Assembly (NCBI GenBank): GCA_003543135.1
Contig: DPJG01000006.1
Span: 186,001 to 250,000 of the forward strand
Reading direction: 5' to 3'
DNA length: 64,000 nt
Source: Rheinheimera sp.
Lineage (GTDB): Bacteria > Pseudomonadota > Gammaproteobacteria > Enterobacterales > Alteromonadaceae
A program made the position numbers and the translations under genes. Position 1 is the first letter of the stretch; each line of letters opens with the position of its first letter. Positions 28,306-38,624 of this stretch are shown piece by piece. Below the pieces are notes generated by a model. That model was given only the letters and a program-made list of their open reading frames with translations. It made no database searches and was not told the DNA's origin.

Positions 28306-29205
28306 TCAACCTTGTTTTGCTGTTGCGGCAAAAAGCCAGAAAGCCCATTGCCGCTGATTTGCCACTATCGCCAGTACAATCAGCACCATACCGCTGACTT
28401 GCAGCAACGACAACGCCACCTGGTAAAACCATAGATCAATCAGCACTGCCACCAGCGGATAAACAAAAGATAAAAACGCAATACTGCTGACCGGCAGGCG
28501 CTGAAAGGCGCTATACATCAGGTTATACATCAGGCCGGTATGCACCAGACCTAAAGTCAGCAAAGCCGCCGCTGAAGGCAGCGTCAGCTCGTTCAGACTG
28601 GCTTTTTCCAGCGGCAACATCAACAGCATTCCCAGCATCATCTGCAAACCGGCAATTTGCGCCGGTGGGATGCCACTGAGTTTGCGCGTGGTTAAAGTGG
28701 CCACCGCATATAAACAGGCCGCCAGAGCTGCCAGCCCTACCCCCAACCACAACTGCTGATGATTACCACCAAATTGCAGCCCTGTGGTCAGTGCCACACC
28801 ACAAAACGCCAGCGCCAGCCAGGCCCAACGTGAGGCCGAAGGCGGTTGTCGCTGTAATAAAGCGGTGATCAATAACAGAAAAAAGGGTTGGGTGTGGTAC
28901 ACCAGAGTGGCAATTGAAATTGAACTTAAATGATAAGCACCAAATAAACAAAACCAGTTGGCCACCAAAGCCAGACCACCCAACAATAGATATCCCAGCT
29001 GTGCACGGTTTAACTGTTGCCAACCGCGCTGCCAGCTCAGATACAACAGCAAAGCTGCACCACCAATCAGGCAGCGGTAAAACACGACTGTGGCTGTATT
29101 CTGGCCACTTTCCACCACAAACCAGCCGATGGTGCCGGACAATAACATGGCCACCAGCATGCGCCACAGGCCTGGCCATTCCGGGTTTGTTGTTGCTGTT
29201 GTCAT
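28306..29205 (-). CDS. EamA/DMT-family transporter
   Basis: Ten hydrophobic helices arranged as two EamA repeats are seen over 299 residues. Markers include VESGQNTATVVFYRCLIGG at the end of the first helix pair and SSIAFLSFVYPLVAVLIDLW in the second repeat. Members export or import small metabolites such as amino acids; no substrate can be assigned. I took the ATG at 29205, with GGAAC before it. The gene converges with the hybrid kinase, 11 bases apart. Confidence 0.9.
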   Translation of the reverse strand: MTTATTNPEWPGLWRMLVAMLLSGTIGWFVVESGQNTATVVFYRCLIGGAALLLYLSWQRGWQQLNRAQLGYLLLGGLALVANWFCLFGAYHLSSISIATLVYHTQPFFLLLITALLQRQPPSASRWAWLALAFCGVALTTGLQFGGNHQQLWLGVGLAALAACLYAVATLTTRKLSGIPPAQIAGLQMMLGMLLMLPLEKASLNELTLPSAAALLTLGLVHTGLMYNLMYSAFQRLPVSSIAFLSFVYPLVAVLIDLWFYQVALSLLQVSGMVLIVLAIVANQRQWAFWLFAATAKQG

Positions 29206-29262
29206 ATCGGGTTCCGTTGTAAAAGCACCTTGCGCTATTGCAGGGCGCAAAGTGTTTTGGGT

Positions 29263-29811
29263 TTAGCCTTGTAACAGCGCAGATTTTGGCGCTGACGCTG
29301 CTTGAGTTTGTTGTTCAGCCCGCCAGTCCAGCAAAGCTCTGGCCACTACTGTGGCATGGTCAGCCTGCAGCAGCTTGTGCTGATGGGCAAAAGAAGCCGG
29401 CCATTGTTGCCACTGCCCACCACATCTGGCCACCAGATTGGCAAAATTCAGCCTGGCATCGGCCGCCAGATAATTCTGCCACAAGCCGGCGTACTGGCGC
29501 ACCGCCCAGCCGTCGGGTTTGCGCCAGCTCACCGGATCTATAGTGATAAGTTGCTGTACCGGATGACCGGCAGCCACCACTGCAGCCGCTGTGCTGGCAC
29601 CATAACTATGACCAATCAGCAACACTGGCTCTTGCTGGTGTTGTCTGAGCCAGCGAGCCAGGGCTGCGTATTCAAACCATTGAAAATAATGCTGATTTGG
29701 CCCAACAAATTGTCGTAATAACTGGGTGTATTTATCCAGCGCACCACCCACCCACACCACTTGTAGCTGGGGCTGAGTGTTATTTGCAGTCGTGTTGTTT
29801 GTTGTTGTCAT
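29263..29811 (-). CDS. Small alpha/beta hydrolase
   Basis: At 182 residues this is a compact alpha/beta hydrolase. It has the nucleophile elbow LLIGHSYGAS, an acid candidate in TIDPVSW and a histidine in ADHATVV near the C terminus. The N terminus is threonine/asparagine-rich without a signal peptide, so it is probably cytoplasmic. It is short for the fold, lacking most of a lid. The substrate is unknown. It sits on the minus strand between the EamA transporter and the solute-binding protein. Confidence 0.7.
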   Translation of the reverse strand: MTTTNNTTANNTQPQLQVVWVGGALDKYTQLLRQFVGPNQHYFQWFEYAALARWLRQHQQEPVLLIGHSYGASTAAAVVAAGHPVQQLITIDPVSWRKPDGWAVRQYAGLWQNYLAADARLNFANLVARCGGQWQQWPASFAHQHKLLQADHATVVARALLDWRAEQQTQAASAPKSALLQG

Positions 29812-29830
29812 TCAAAGTCAGCCAGCCGTT

Positions 29831-30754
29831 TTATTCTAAGACCCAGCCAAATTCGGCCAGAATAGCGCGGTGTTTTTCTTTGCCATACACCCGCTGCCAG
29901 GCCTGATGCAAACGCAACCTGAGTTCGGGTGACACACCGGCTTTGCTGGCAACGATATAAACAGGTGCTTTATGCAAACTCAGGCTCAGACGATACTGCG
30001 CCTGCAACTCAGGATACAGCTGACTCCATTCCAGATATTGGGTTTTATCTTCAATCATGCCAAGCACCCGGCCTTTTTTCAGCATATTCAGTTTTTGCGT
30101 CAGGCTGTTGGCATAAAGCAAATAAGGCTGATAACTTTTTTCATGGCGCAGCTGCTCAAAAGCCTCGCCATAATAAGCGTCGCGCAGCACGCCGATACTG
30201 CCGGGTAACAGATTGATATCACTGAGCTGATGCACCAGATGCAGGTAGTTTTTATGCAGTACCAGCACCGACTCTTCCATATAGTGCACACCGATAAAAT
30301 CGGCATAGGCTGCTCTTTCTTTGGTGTACGACATGGTCAGCATCAGATCAATTTTGCCTTGCTGCAATAAAGTTAAAGAGCGTGGCCAGGGGCTGCCGAC
30401 CACGGTCAGCTGGCAGCCCGCTTCATCTGTTAATAAATGTAATAATCTGGCGTGTAAGTCGTACCAGCGCGGCAGCTGCAAACCTTCGGCGTCGGTATCT
30501 GCTCTGGATTCATTCAGATGTGCCACCAAAGCACAGGACGGATCGGATGATGGTTTAGCCGGCAAGTCCTGCGCCGGCGGCGAAACTTCGACCGGCGTGC
30601 TGCTTTGCCGTTGTGCTGTGTGCTGGGTTTGCTGCACCTGTCCGGCTGTACCTGCACTTTGCTGCGGCAAAGCCTGTAGCTGCGGGCTGACAAGCGCCAG
30701 CAGCATCAGCTTGAGCACACAAAAAGCGCCACAGCGCAGCGAGTCTTTTTTCAT
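29831..30754 (-). CDS. Periplasmic solute-binding-like protein (SBP_bac_3 type)
   Basis: A signal sequence (CVLKLMLLALVSPQLQA) leads into a glutamine/proline-rich linker and a domain that reads like extracellular family-3 solute-binding proteins: YDLHARLLHLL, LTLLQQGKIDLMLTMSYTKERA, and RLRLHQAWQRVY near the end. Such free-standing proteins without a transporter are common in related marine bacteria and often serve as ligand sensors. The ligand is unknown. Its ATG overlaps the rmuC stop (ATGA), so it is expressed with rmuC. Confidence 0.75.
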   Translation of the reverse strand: MKKDSLRCGAFCVLKLMLLALVSPQLQALPQQSAGTAGQVQQTQHTAQRQSSTPVEVSPPAQDLPAKPSSDPSCALVAHLNESRADTDAEGLQLPRWYDLHARLLHLLTDEAGCQLTVVGSPWPRSLTLLQQGKIDLMLTMSYTKERAAYADFIGVHYMEESVLVLHKNYLHLVHQLSDINLLPGSIGVLRDAYYGEAFEQLRHEKSYQPYLLYANSLTQKLNMLKKGRVLGMIEDKTQYLEWSQLYPELQAQYRLSLSLHKAPVYIVASKAGVSPELRLRLHQAWQRVYGKEKHRAILAEFGWVLE

Positions 30755-32106
30755 TCGTCCGAGGCCAAAGGTAATTCCAGATGGGCTTTTTCCAGCAAGT
30801 CCGCCGCCATTTCCGTTTTCACAGCCACCCCTAAATCTTTAAATTCAGCGGCTTGTTTAATTAAATTGCCTTTACCACTGTACAGCTGACTAAAGGCTTT
30901 GTCGTAACTTTCGCGGGCGCGGTCCAGCTGTTTGCCCACCCCTTGCATACTTTCCAGAAAACCGGTCAGTTTGGCGTAAAACTTTTCGGCGCGGCTCGCC
31001 AGTTCAGCACTGTGTTTGTTCTGATCTTCAAAACGCCACAGCTGGCGCACTATATTCAGACTGGTCAGCAAGGTGGTGGGAGTTGCCACCAGCACATTGC
31101 GCTCCAGCGCTTGCTGATACAACAACGGCTGCTGTTTCAGCGCTTCGACGTATGCCGACTCGATTGGAATAAACATAAACACCACTTCAGGTGAATTCAG
31201 GCCACTGAGCTGATAATAATTGCGATCGGCCAGCTCCAGAATACGGTCCTGCACCGCCTGGCAATGCTGGCGCAGCGCCAGTTGCCGCTCGTCGTCCTGC
31301 TCCGCATTGACATAACGGGTATAAGCCGCCAACGAGGTTTTGGCATCAATCACAAGATGTTTTTGTTGTGGCAGATATACAATCACATCGGGCCGGCGCC
31401 GGCCTTCTTCTGTGTGAAAGCTCACTTCGCGCTGATAATCCACCCCAGCCCTTAAACCTGAGTTTTCCAGCACATTTTCCAGCATCAGCTCACCCCAGTT
31501 GCCCTGCGTTTTTTTCTGCCCCTGCAAGGCATTGGTTAAACGGGCAGCCTGATCGGTAATGGCAAAATTCAGTTTTTGCAGGTTAATCAGCTCAGTTTTC
31601 AGTTCAGCCCGTTGTTTTAGCTCTTCAGTGTGAATGGACTCTACCTTGTCGCGAAAACCTTTCATATCGGCCTGCAGCGGCTGTAATAACTGCAGCAGGC
31701 TCTGGCTGCTTTGTTGCTTAAAGTCTTCACCCTTACGCTGTAAAATTTCATTGGCCAGAAGTTCAAACTCTTGTTTTAACTGTGCTTTATTCTCCTGCAA
31801 TAACGCCAGCTGACTGTGAAAATGTTGCTGGCGTTCCTGTAAAGTCACAGTCAGCCGGTCGTATTTTTCTTTGAGCTGCAGGTAATGTTGTTGTTGTTGC
31901 GCCTGTTGCTGTTGCAGCTCGCGATGTTGTTGTTGCTGCTGTTGCAGTTGACTCTGACTGGCTGTCAGCTCAGTGTGCAACCGCATCAACTCCAGTGCCT
32001 GCTGCTGACGTTGCTGTAGCCAATACCAGCCGGTGAAAGCCCATAACAGCAGCAGACCCAGCGTCAGCAGCGGCCAAAGCTTGTCGGCGGCAAAAAACAA
32101 ATCCAT
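30751..32106 (-). CDS. rmuC: RmuC-family DNA recombination protein
   Basis: A single N-terminal membrane helix (LWPLLTLGLLLLWAFTGWYW) is followed by a long glutamine-rich coiled coil, then the RmuC core (QGNWGELMLENVLENSGL, VIDAKTSLAAYTRYV, FMFIPIESAYVEAL). RmuC limits rearrangements at inverted repeats and has a predicted nuclease-like fold. I chose the ATG at 32106, preceded by CAGGAG. The gene is divergent from glutathione reductase. The glutamine repeat in the coiled coil is longer than I would expect in E. coli RmuC. Confidence 0.92.
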   Translation of the reverse strand: MDLFFAADKLWPLLTLGLLLLWAFTGWYWLQQRQQQALELMRLHTELTASQSQLQQQQQQHRELQQQQAQQQQHYLQLKEKYDRLTVTLQERQQHFHSQLALLQENKAQLKQEFELLANEILQRKGEDFKQQSSQSLLQLLQPLQADMKGFRDKVESIHTEELKQRAELKTELINLQKLNFAITDQAARLTNALQGQKKTQGNWGELMLENVLENSGLRAGVDYQREVSFHTEEGRRRPDVIVYLPQQKHLVIDAKTSLAAYTRYVNAEQDDERQLALRQHCQAVQDRILELADRNYYQLSGLNSPEVVFMFIPIESAYVEALKQQPLLYQQALERNVLVATPTTLLTSLNIVRQLWRFEDQNKHSAELASRAEKFYAKLTGFLESMQGVGKQLDRARESYDKAFSQLYSGKGNLIKQAAEFKDLGVAVKTEMAADLLEKAHLELPLASDE

Positions 32107-32289
32107 GCTAAGCTCCTGAGTTGTCACGTTTTTTAGAATAGTTGTGGCGGCAGATAACTGTATTACTATACAGCGCTTTTACTAAATCCACTACCCAAAG
32201 CCCGGCCTTGCAATTGTCTGGCTGACCCCATATAACAAGGTCAGATTATCAAGCAGCGCCCAGTGCGGCGCCTTATCCGGGATCATAAA

Positions 32290-33636
32290 ATGACTGAACA
32301 TTTTGACTACATCGCCATTGGTGGTGGCAGTGGCGGTATTGCCAGCGCCAACAGAGCGGCCAGCCATGGTAAAAAGTGCGCCATTATTGAAGCCAAAGCC
32401 CTTGGCGGCACCTGCGTGAATGTCGGTTGTGTGCCGAAAAAAGCCATGTGGTTTGCAGGCCAGGTGGCCGAAGCCTTTAAACTGGCGCCCGACTATGGTT
32501 TTGCCACCGACACTCCACCATTGGACTGGTCCAGATTAATTCAAAGCCGCGAAGCTTATATCAGCCGTATTCATGCCTCATACGACAGAGTACTTGCCAA
32601 AAATAATGTCACTGTGATCCAGGGATTTGGCCGTTTTGTCAGCGCCAATACCATAGAAGTAAACGGCAAACTGTACAGTGCAGATCACATTAGTATTGCT
32701 ACAGGCGGTAAACCGAGCTGGCCCGATATTCCCGGCGCTGAATTAGGTATCGACAGTGATGGTTTTTTTGCCTTGCAACAACAACCCAAAAGAGTGGCCG
32801 TGGTGGGTGCCGGTTATATCGCAGTAGAAATAGCCGGTGTATTAAACGCCCTCGGCAGCCAAACCCATTTATTGGTGCGCCACGACAAAGCACTGCGGCA
32901 TTTTGACGAGATGTTGTCGACCACCCTGAGCGAGCAAATGGCGCGCGATGGTGTCACTTTACACCCGCACACCCAGGTGCAGGCTGTGGTTAAAAATCCG
33001 GATGGCAGTTTAAGGCTCAGCCTGAACAATAACGGCACGCTCGAAGTGGACACTTTGATTTGGGCGATAGGCCGAAGCCCGGCCACAGAAAATTTAAATT
33101 TAGCCGCAGCGGGAGTGGCTCTGGATGCTCAGGGTTTTATTCAAACCGATAAATACCAGAACACCAATGTGCCCGGCATTTATGCCATAGGCGACAACAC
33201 AGGCCGGCTGGCATTAACACCTGTTGCTGTAGCGGCGGGCAGACGTTTAGCAGAGCGGCTGTTTAACGGCAAAACCGATTTGCATCTGGACTACAACCTG
33301 GTGCCGACTGTGGTGTTTTCACATCCGGCTATTGGCACCATTGGTCTGACTGAAAACGAAGCCAGAGCACAATTTGGCGACAGCATTAAAATCTATCAAA
33401 GTGAATTTACGGCGATGTACAGCGCCCTCACCTCGCACCGCCAGCCCACCAAAATGAAACTGATTTGCCAGGGCGCTAACGAAAAAATTGTGGGTTTACA
33501 TGTGATAGGTTTTGGCGCCGACGAAATGCTACAGGGTTTTGCCGTGGCAATAAAAATGGGCGCCACCAAAGCAGATTTTGATAACTGCGTGGCGATACAC
33601 CCAACGTCGGCGGAAGAGTTTGTGACTATGCGCTAA
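32290..33636 (+). CDS. gor: Glutathione-disulfide reductase
   Basis: This 448-residue flavoprotein has the FAD-binding start [12 protein letters not shown], the redox-active disulphide in [13 protein letters not shown], the NADPH-binding segment [28 protein letters not shown] and a C-terminal [12 protein letters not shown] that carries the active-site histidine. It reduces glutathione disulphide using NADPH in the cytoplasm. The ATG at 32290 fits the family start; the frame is open nine codons earlier. It is divergent from rmuC, with 183 bases between. Confidence 0.95.
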   Translation: MTEHFDYIAIGGGSGGIASANRAASHGKKCAIIEAKALGGTCVNVGCVPKKAMWFAGQVAEAFKLAPDYGFATDTPPLDWSRLIQSREAYISRIHASYDRVLAKNNVTVIQGFGRFVSANTIEVNGKLYSADHISIATGGKPSWPDIPGAELGIDSDGFFALQQQPKRVAVVGAGYIAVEIAGVLNALGSQTHLLVRHDKALRHFDEMLSTTLSEQMARDGVTLHPHTQVQAVVKNPDGSLRLSLNNNGTLEVDTLIWAIGRSPATENLNLAAAGVALDAQGFIQTDKYQNTNVPGIYAIGDNTGRLALTPVAVAAGRRLAERLFNGKTDLHLDYNLVPTVVFSHPAIGTIGLTENEARAQFGDSIKIYQSEFTAMYSALTSHRQPTKMKLICQGANEKIVGLHVIGFGADEMLQGFAVAIKMGATKADFDNCVAIHPTSAEEFVTMR

Positions 33637-33708
33637 ATCTGACGCCAGATACAGCTTTGTCAGTGCCGCCCCCTGTACCATGCTGTTCAGCTGGTCAGGG
33701 TGCTGCTC

Positions 33709-34104
33709 TCAAGGCTCAGTCTGCCCCTGCTCTTTATGTTGTTGTCCGGCACGGCGAAACATCATCGCTGCGCCCAGATACAACAACACAAAAAAACCAT
33801 TAAGCAGAATCAGCTCGGCCGGGCCGCTGTGAGGTAAACCCAAACCGGTATAGACCGCCAGCAGTGCAATCAGCGCCTGCACCAGGGCTGCGCTGATTAA
33901 GGCCCACATCATGGCCTTTGACTGAAAACGTCCGCGCACCGCCACCACAACGGTCACGACCAGCACTGCGGCATAAAGCAGATTGGCGATATCACCATCA
34001 GCACCGATAATGCCAACCCCCAGGCTGAACCACACCAGCAAAAACAGCGTCAGCACTGTCAGGCTTATCGCCGCGCTATACCAGCCAAACTTTTTTAGTT
34101 CCAT
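33709..34104 (-). CDS. Hypothetical four-helix membrane protein
   Basis: The 131 residues form four hydrophobic segments (ISLTVLTLFLLVWFSLG, NLLYAAVLVVTVVVAV, ALISAALVQALIALLAVY, LILLNGFFVLLYLGAAMMF) with a charged C-terminal tail. I recognise no family. It is transcribed away from glutathione reductase and toward it on the opposite strand, with 72 bases between their stops. Confidence 0.65.
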   Translation of the reverse strand: MELKKFGWYSAAISLTVLTLFLLVWFSLGVGIIGADGDIANLLYAAVLVVTVVVAVRGRFQSKAMMWALISAALVQALIALLAVYTGLGLPHSGPAELILLNGFFVLLYLGAAMMFRRAGQQHKEQGQTEP

Positions 34105-34200
34105 ACTGAACTCCTTTGCTCAGAAACCCGGCAGCTGAGGTTACAACCCATACTGCCTTTGCAGCAGCATAAATGATCCGAAGCTTTCTGCACCAGTGTT

Positions 34201-37080
34201 TCAGCCAAGGGCTACTGTGTTTCCGCCCAGAGCCGGCAATCTGGCTGGTGCCGCGCTAGCCTGTTCTAATAAAGGTAGCCAGGGCTCTGGCTGATGCAGC
34301 GCATAACCCTGGCCATAAGCCACACCCAGGCCTGTTAACAGCGCACTGACCTCAGCGTCGGCGACAAATTCGGCTATGGTGGTTTTCCCAAGGCTGACGG
34401 CAATTTCCGCTATGGCTTTCACCATGGCATAGTCGGTGGCATCGCGCGCCATATTGCGGACAAAAGAGCCGTCAATTTTCACAAAATCCACCGCCATATT
34501 TTTCAGATAACTAAAAGACGACATACCAGCGCCAAAATCATCCAGCGCAAAACGCACGCCAATCTGTTTCAGTGCCTGAATAAAACGGCTGGCGCTGGCC
34601 ATATTGGTGACAGCTGCGGTTTCGGTAATTTCAAAACAAATTTTTGCTGCCGGCACCGGGCTCGTGGCAAAACGCTGCAATATATGGCTGAGGAACTGCT
34701 CATCACCTAAAGATAACCCGGATAAATTAATCGCCACTTTGTCCAGCTGCATTAAATGAGCAGAATGGGCTTCCAGACAATCCAGCACCTGATTAAACAC
34801 CCAGCGATCAATATGTTGCATCAGGCCAAACCTTTCGGCCAGCGGAATAAACACCGCCGGACTCACCGCCTTGCCCTGTGGATCTTTGAGCCTTAACAAC
34901 ATTTCATAATGTGCACCGCCGCCCTGCGCCTGCAAAGGCACAATCCGCTGGTAATAGAGTTCAAACTGATGCTGATCAATGGCTTGCTGAATCAGGCTGA
35001 CTAAATCCAGCTCATTCTGCCGATGGTTCAGCTCAGCCGCCCCAGTATTCACTATATGGTATCTGTTGCGCCCGGCCGTTTTGGCAAAATAACAGGCACT
35101 GTCGGCTGCTTTTAACACTTCCACTGTATTCAGCTGCTGGCCACACAATTCCAGCACCCCAATACTGGCCGCCACGGTAAAAATTTTCTGCTCCCAGCGA
35201 AAACGAAAAGCGCTGATGCGGCCAAACAACTGCTGCAACTTGACCGTTGCCTGCGCCAGCGTGGTTGCAGGGTAAATCAGACAAAATTCGTCACCGCCAA
35301 TACGAGCCAGCACATCATTGCCGGTTAAATCTGTCGCCAGAATACTGGCGACATGGCGCAATAATTCATCACCGGCCAGATGACCGCAGGAGTCGTTGAC
35401 CAGCTTAAACTGGTCCATGTCGATATAACATAAAATGGCCTGCTGCCCTGATGTCAGCAGTTGCTGCAGCTGCTGGTCAAAGGCATAGCGGTTTAAAAGC
35501 CCGGTCAGCTGGTCGTGGTCGGCCTGGTAGCGGATTTTCTGCTGTAACAACAACTCGCTGGTGACATCACGGCCTATCCCTTCAATCGCCAGCACCTTGC
35601 CTTGCTCATCCAGCACTGGCCTTTCGCGAAATTCAATCTGACGTTTGCTGCCATCTTTGGCTTTGTATTCAATCTGATAAGGCTGAGGTGCAATACCTTG
35701 CTGGTACTGGGCGCGGATTTGCGCCATCTGTGCCGGCTCACGCAGCACATAAGTTAAGTGGTTGGCGGCAAATTCAGCCGGGCTGTAACCGAGAATTTGC
35801 TGCACACTGTGGCTGATAAAGTCCACAGCACCGGCCTGATTCAGCCGGTAAATAAAATGACCATCAATACCTTCCACCAGCCGGCGGTATTTTTCTTCGT
35901 TGGCCTTCAGCTGCTGCTCATACATTTTGCTGTCAGACACATCACGCAGCGAAATCACCAGACCAGCCCCGGCTTTCACAATTTGCACCTGCAGCCAGGC
36001 TGGTGTTAATGCGGCCGAATCCACCGCCACTATGCCGTCAAAAGATTTATGTTGCTGATAAACCCTTAAACATAAAGGCCAGAAGGACGCAGCACAGAGC
36101 GCATGACAAAGTTGCTGCAAACTCAGCTGCTGCAACTGCTGATAACCAGGTTTAAATAAAGCCGCCACCTGTAAGTTGGCGTGTTGCAGTTCAAAGTCGC
36201 CTGACCTTCTGGGGTGCGGCACATAAAGCGCAATGGCATCAGGGGAGGCGTCGGCCGCTGCCAGAAACATTTGTTGTTGCAGCTGCAATTGCTGCTCACG
36301 GTATAACTTGCGAAACAACATGGCACTGACCAACAGCGCCGACAACAAACCGGCCAGCAGCACCAGCAGCGCGCTGTTCAGGCCATGCTGCTGTGCCTGA
36401 ATCACAAACTGCCAGTCGCGTCCGGCAAAACTCAGATGCTGACTGACCGCAGGGGCATTGGGGTCAATCTCACCGTGCCGGAACAGCGCATGGCGGCCAT
36501 CCTGCAGATAAAAACTTAAGTCGTCACTGGCTAGCGCGCCCACCAGCACCGTCAGAATTTGCTCAATATCAAAACTGGCGGCGACAAAACCTTTGGCGGG
36601 TTGCTTCGGATCTATAGCTTTGACCACCAGCGTAAAAGGCTGGCCCTGCTGCTGATAAAAGGCGGTATAAAAACCACCGGCAGCAGGCTCGGTTTGGTGA
36701 AAACCCAGGCTGGACAAGACCGCGCCCGTTAATTTTCCCCTTTCGCTGGCCACAATACTCCAGCGGATCTGCTGAGCGGCATCGAGCAACAACATATCGT
36801 GCAAACCAGGCAACATTTTACTTAAGGTAGTGGCGCGCACGTTAAACCAGTCCACCGGATTGGCATGATGCACAGGCCAGTTTTGCAATAAGTCGTCGAC
36901 GGCCCTGAGCCGGTCGGCAGAAAACACTTCAAGGTTATTACTGATTTGCGATGCGATAACAGTGGCTTTGCCATGATTGGCGCGTTGTTCGATCAACCTG
37001 GTATAAGAAGCAAGCGCCACACTAAAAGCACTTAACAGCAGCAACAACAGCAAAGGCACTGAATAAATACGCCCTGACAT
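34201..37080 (-). CDS. Membrane-bound PAS-GGDEF-EAL protein
   Basis: Two membrane helices flank a periplasmic sensor of about 220 residues. Then come two PAS-like modules, a GGDEF domain with intact IGGDEF at 595-599 and an EAL-type domain. The EAL motif itself reads EML at E726. The metal and substrate residues appear kept: INLSG, FEITET, LDDFGAG, VKIDGSF, TIAEF and YGQGY. It may therefore both make and break cyclic di-GMP, or do just one. AGGTGG precedes the ATG at 37080. The periplasmic part resembles CHASE/Cache-like sensors, but the ligand is unknown. Confidence 0.9.
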   Translation of the reverse strand: MSGRIYSVPLLLLLLLSAFSVALASYTRLIEQRANHGKATVIASQISNNLEVFSADRLRAVDDLLQNWPVHHANPVDWFNVRATTLSKMLPGLHDMLLLDAAQQIRWSIVASERGKLTGAVLSSLGFHQTEPAAGGFYTAFYQQQGQPFTLVVKAIDPKQPAKGFVAASFDIEQILTVLVGALASDDLSFYLQDGRHALFRHGEIDPNAPAVSQHLSFAGRDWQFVIQAQQHGLNSALLVLLAGLLSALLVSAMLFRKLYREQQLQLQQQMFLAAADASPDAIALYVPHPRRSGDFELQHANLQVAALFKPGYQQLQQLSLQQLCHALCAASFWPLCLRVYQQHKSFDGIVAVDSAALTPAWLQVQIVKAGAGLVISLRDVSDSKMYEQQLKANEEKYRRLVEGIDGHFIYRLNQAGAVDFISHSVQQILGYSPAEFAANHLTYVLREPAQMAQIRAQYQQGIAPQPYQIEYKAKDGSKRQIEFRERPVLDEQGKVLAIEGIGRDVTSELLLQQKIRYQADHDQLTGLLNRYAFDQQLQQLLTSGQQAILCYIDMDQFKLVNDSCGHLAGDELLRHVASILATDLTGNDVLARIGGDEFCLIYPATTLAQATVKLQQLFGRISAFRFRWEQKIFTVAASIGVLELCGQQLNTVEVLKAADSACYFAKTAGRNRYHIVNTGAAELNHRQNELDLVSLIQQAIDQHQFELYYQRIVPLQAQGGGAHYEMLLRLKDPQGKAVSPAVFIPLAERFGLMQHIDRWVFNQVLDCLEAHSAHLMQLDKVAINLSGLSLGDEQFLSHILQRFATSPVPAAKICFEITETAAVTNMASASRFIQALKQIGVRFALDDFGAGMSSFSYLKNMAVDFVKIDGSFVRNMARDATDYAMVKAIAEIAVSLGKTTIAEFVADAEVSALLTGLGVAYGQGYALHQPEPWLPLLEQASAAPARLPALGGNTVALG

Positions 37081-37354
37081 AACCAACCACCTGGGATCCG
37101 GGAAGTGACAAGGTATGCCAGTTAGATGACAGATTTATGTCAATCAACTGTAAATGTCAGTTCACTTTACAGATCTTTATTGTGCCCAAACACCCGCCTT
37201 GTGGTGCATTTTCCTAGTGTTCACAGTGCCTGAGCACTGTAACAACTCAGCTTTCCCTGCATTTTTTATTGCAGCTCTGCCTGCAGTAGCGACACAAAGT
37301 CCCGCCAACTTGAATCTTTTTCATCTGCGTCATCGAAAAAATTCATTTAAATAT

Positions 37355-37394
37355 GGATGGCCAGCCATCCAAACATCTGTATACTTAGCCGTAT
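37355..37394 (+). promoter_or_regulatory. Possible MetJ-type operator (tandem 8-mers)
   Basis: Five adjacent 8-mers before the reductase gene partly match the met box AGACGTCT. AGCCATCC fits five positions, AAACATCT six and AGCCGTAT six; the other two are weak. GGATGGC and GCCATCC also form a palindrome. The last box ends 20 bases before the ATG. The assignment rests on spacing and on the gene's methionine-related role. Confidence 0.5.
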
Positions 37395-37414
37395 TCACTT
37401 TAGAGGTTCCTATT

Positions 37415-38371
37415 ATGCCGTTAACGCTACAACAGAAAATTTCCGATCCGAATCAGGGTGTTTATCTGATTGGCACCACGCCGCCTAAGGCCGGTACTGC
37501 CGATGACAAAACCCGCCGCATCGCTAAAAAACTGTTAGCCCGGCTGAACGAAGTGGAATACGACGGTCTGGTGGTGTACGACATTCAGGATGAAAGCAGC
37601 AGAGTGGCCACAGAGCGGCCTTTTGCTTTTCACAGTACCTTAGACCCACGTGAGTACAGCTGCATTTTGCGTGAGCAGGCCAGACGGGATGTGATTACCT
37701 ATAAAAGTGTGGCGCAGCGCGACGCCGCCGAATTTAATCAGTGGCTGAGCGACAGCAAACAGCAGTATCAACTGGATAATTTGGTGTTGGTGGGTAGCCC
37801 TTCTTCAAACGGCACTATTAAACTGAGCCTGACTGATGCTTACCAGCAGCTGGCCGAGCATCAGGCCGACTTTTTCCTCGGCGGTGTTGCCATTGCCGAG
37901 CGCCATGCCCAAAAAGGCAATGAACATGAAAGGTTGATCGAAAAAAGCGCCATGGGCTGCCAGTTTTTTATCTCCCAGGCGGTGTACAACGCCCAGGCCA
38001 CTATTGACCTGATCACCAGTTATGCCCGCAGCTGCCGCCAGCAACAGCTGACACCCCAACGTATTATTCTGACTTTTACCCCCTGTGGTGGTGAACAAAC
38101 TTTGGAATTTATGCAGTGGCTGGGGATCTCTGTACCACAGGCCAGCAAATACCGCATTCTGGACGCGGCCAACCCATTAAATGAGTCGATTAAAATTTGC
38201 CGTGACAACCTGCAACAAATTTTATTGCATTGTGCCGCACTGGATATTCCACTGGGGTTAAATGTGGAAAGCCTGACCAACCGCAAAGAGGAAATTGACG
38301 CTTCTATCCGCTTATTCCGTTTATTAAAAGCCACCATGGAACTGCACTTAGCGGAAAAACAGGTGGCCTGA
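37415..38371 (+). CDS. Methylenetetrahydrofolate reductase-like protein (non-canonical MetF family)
   Basis: The 318 residues read as a TIM-barrel MTHFR-like enzyme: GTTPPKAG at the start of the barrel, DNLVLVGSP, FFLGGVAIAERH and GCQFFISQAVYN, which parallels the GAxFxITQ strand of MetF. E. coli MetF has FEFFPP here, with a catalytic glutamate; this protein has IGTTPP, so that residue is absent. Similar FGFVPP/GTTPP variants exist in divergent reductases. The likely product is 5-methyltetrahydrofolate for methionine synthesis, but this needs testing. The in-frame ORF extends upstream; I took the ATG at 37415, with AGAGG before it. MetJ-like boxes precede it. Confidence 0.75.
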   Translation: MPLTLQQKISDPNQGVYLIGTTPPKAGTADDKTRRIAKKLLARLNEVEYDGLVVYDIQDESSRVATERPFAFHSTLDPREYSCILREQARRDVITYKSVAQRDAAEFNQWLSDSKQQYQLDNLVLVGSPSSNGTIKLSLTDAYQQLAEHQADFFLGGVAIAERHAQKGNEHERLIEKSAMGCQFFISQAVYNAQATIDLITSYARSCRQQQLTPQRIILTFTPCGGEQTLEFMQWLGISVPQASKYRILDAANPLNESIKICRDNLQQILLHCAALDIPLGLNVESLTNRKEEIDASIRLFRLLKATMELHLAEKQVA

Positions 38372-38624
38372 ACCGCCACCTCACCAATTTTGCCCTGGTC
38401 ATCCCAAGCAACAACCTGGTGCTTCAGCTCTAAGACAGTGAGCCAGGCTGACACTTTTTAAAATCAACACAAGACAATCAAATACATCACCATAATGGCA
38501 ACTTGTATTTGCCTGTCGCCAGCCCGCTTTTTGCCGGCCAATTGGTGTTATTGCCACAACCATCAGCAGTTCACCCCCGGTTTTTTTCCTTACCCTACTG
38601 GTCAGACTCAGGTAAAGATGAAAT

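Noticed and set aside
34201-37080. Calling the EAL domain inactive because its motif reads EML
   Set aside because: The other catalytic and metal-binding motifs appear intact, and EML-type variants can be active, so inactivity is not shown.
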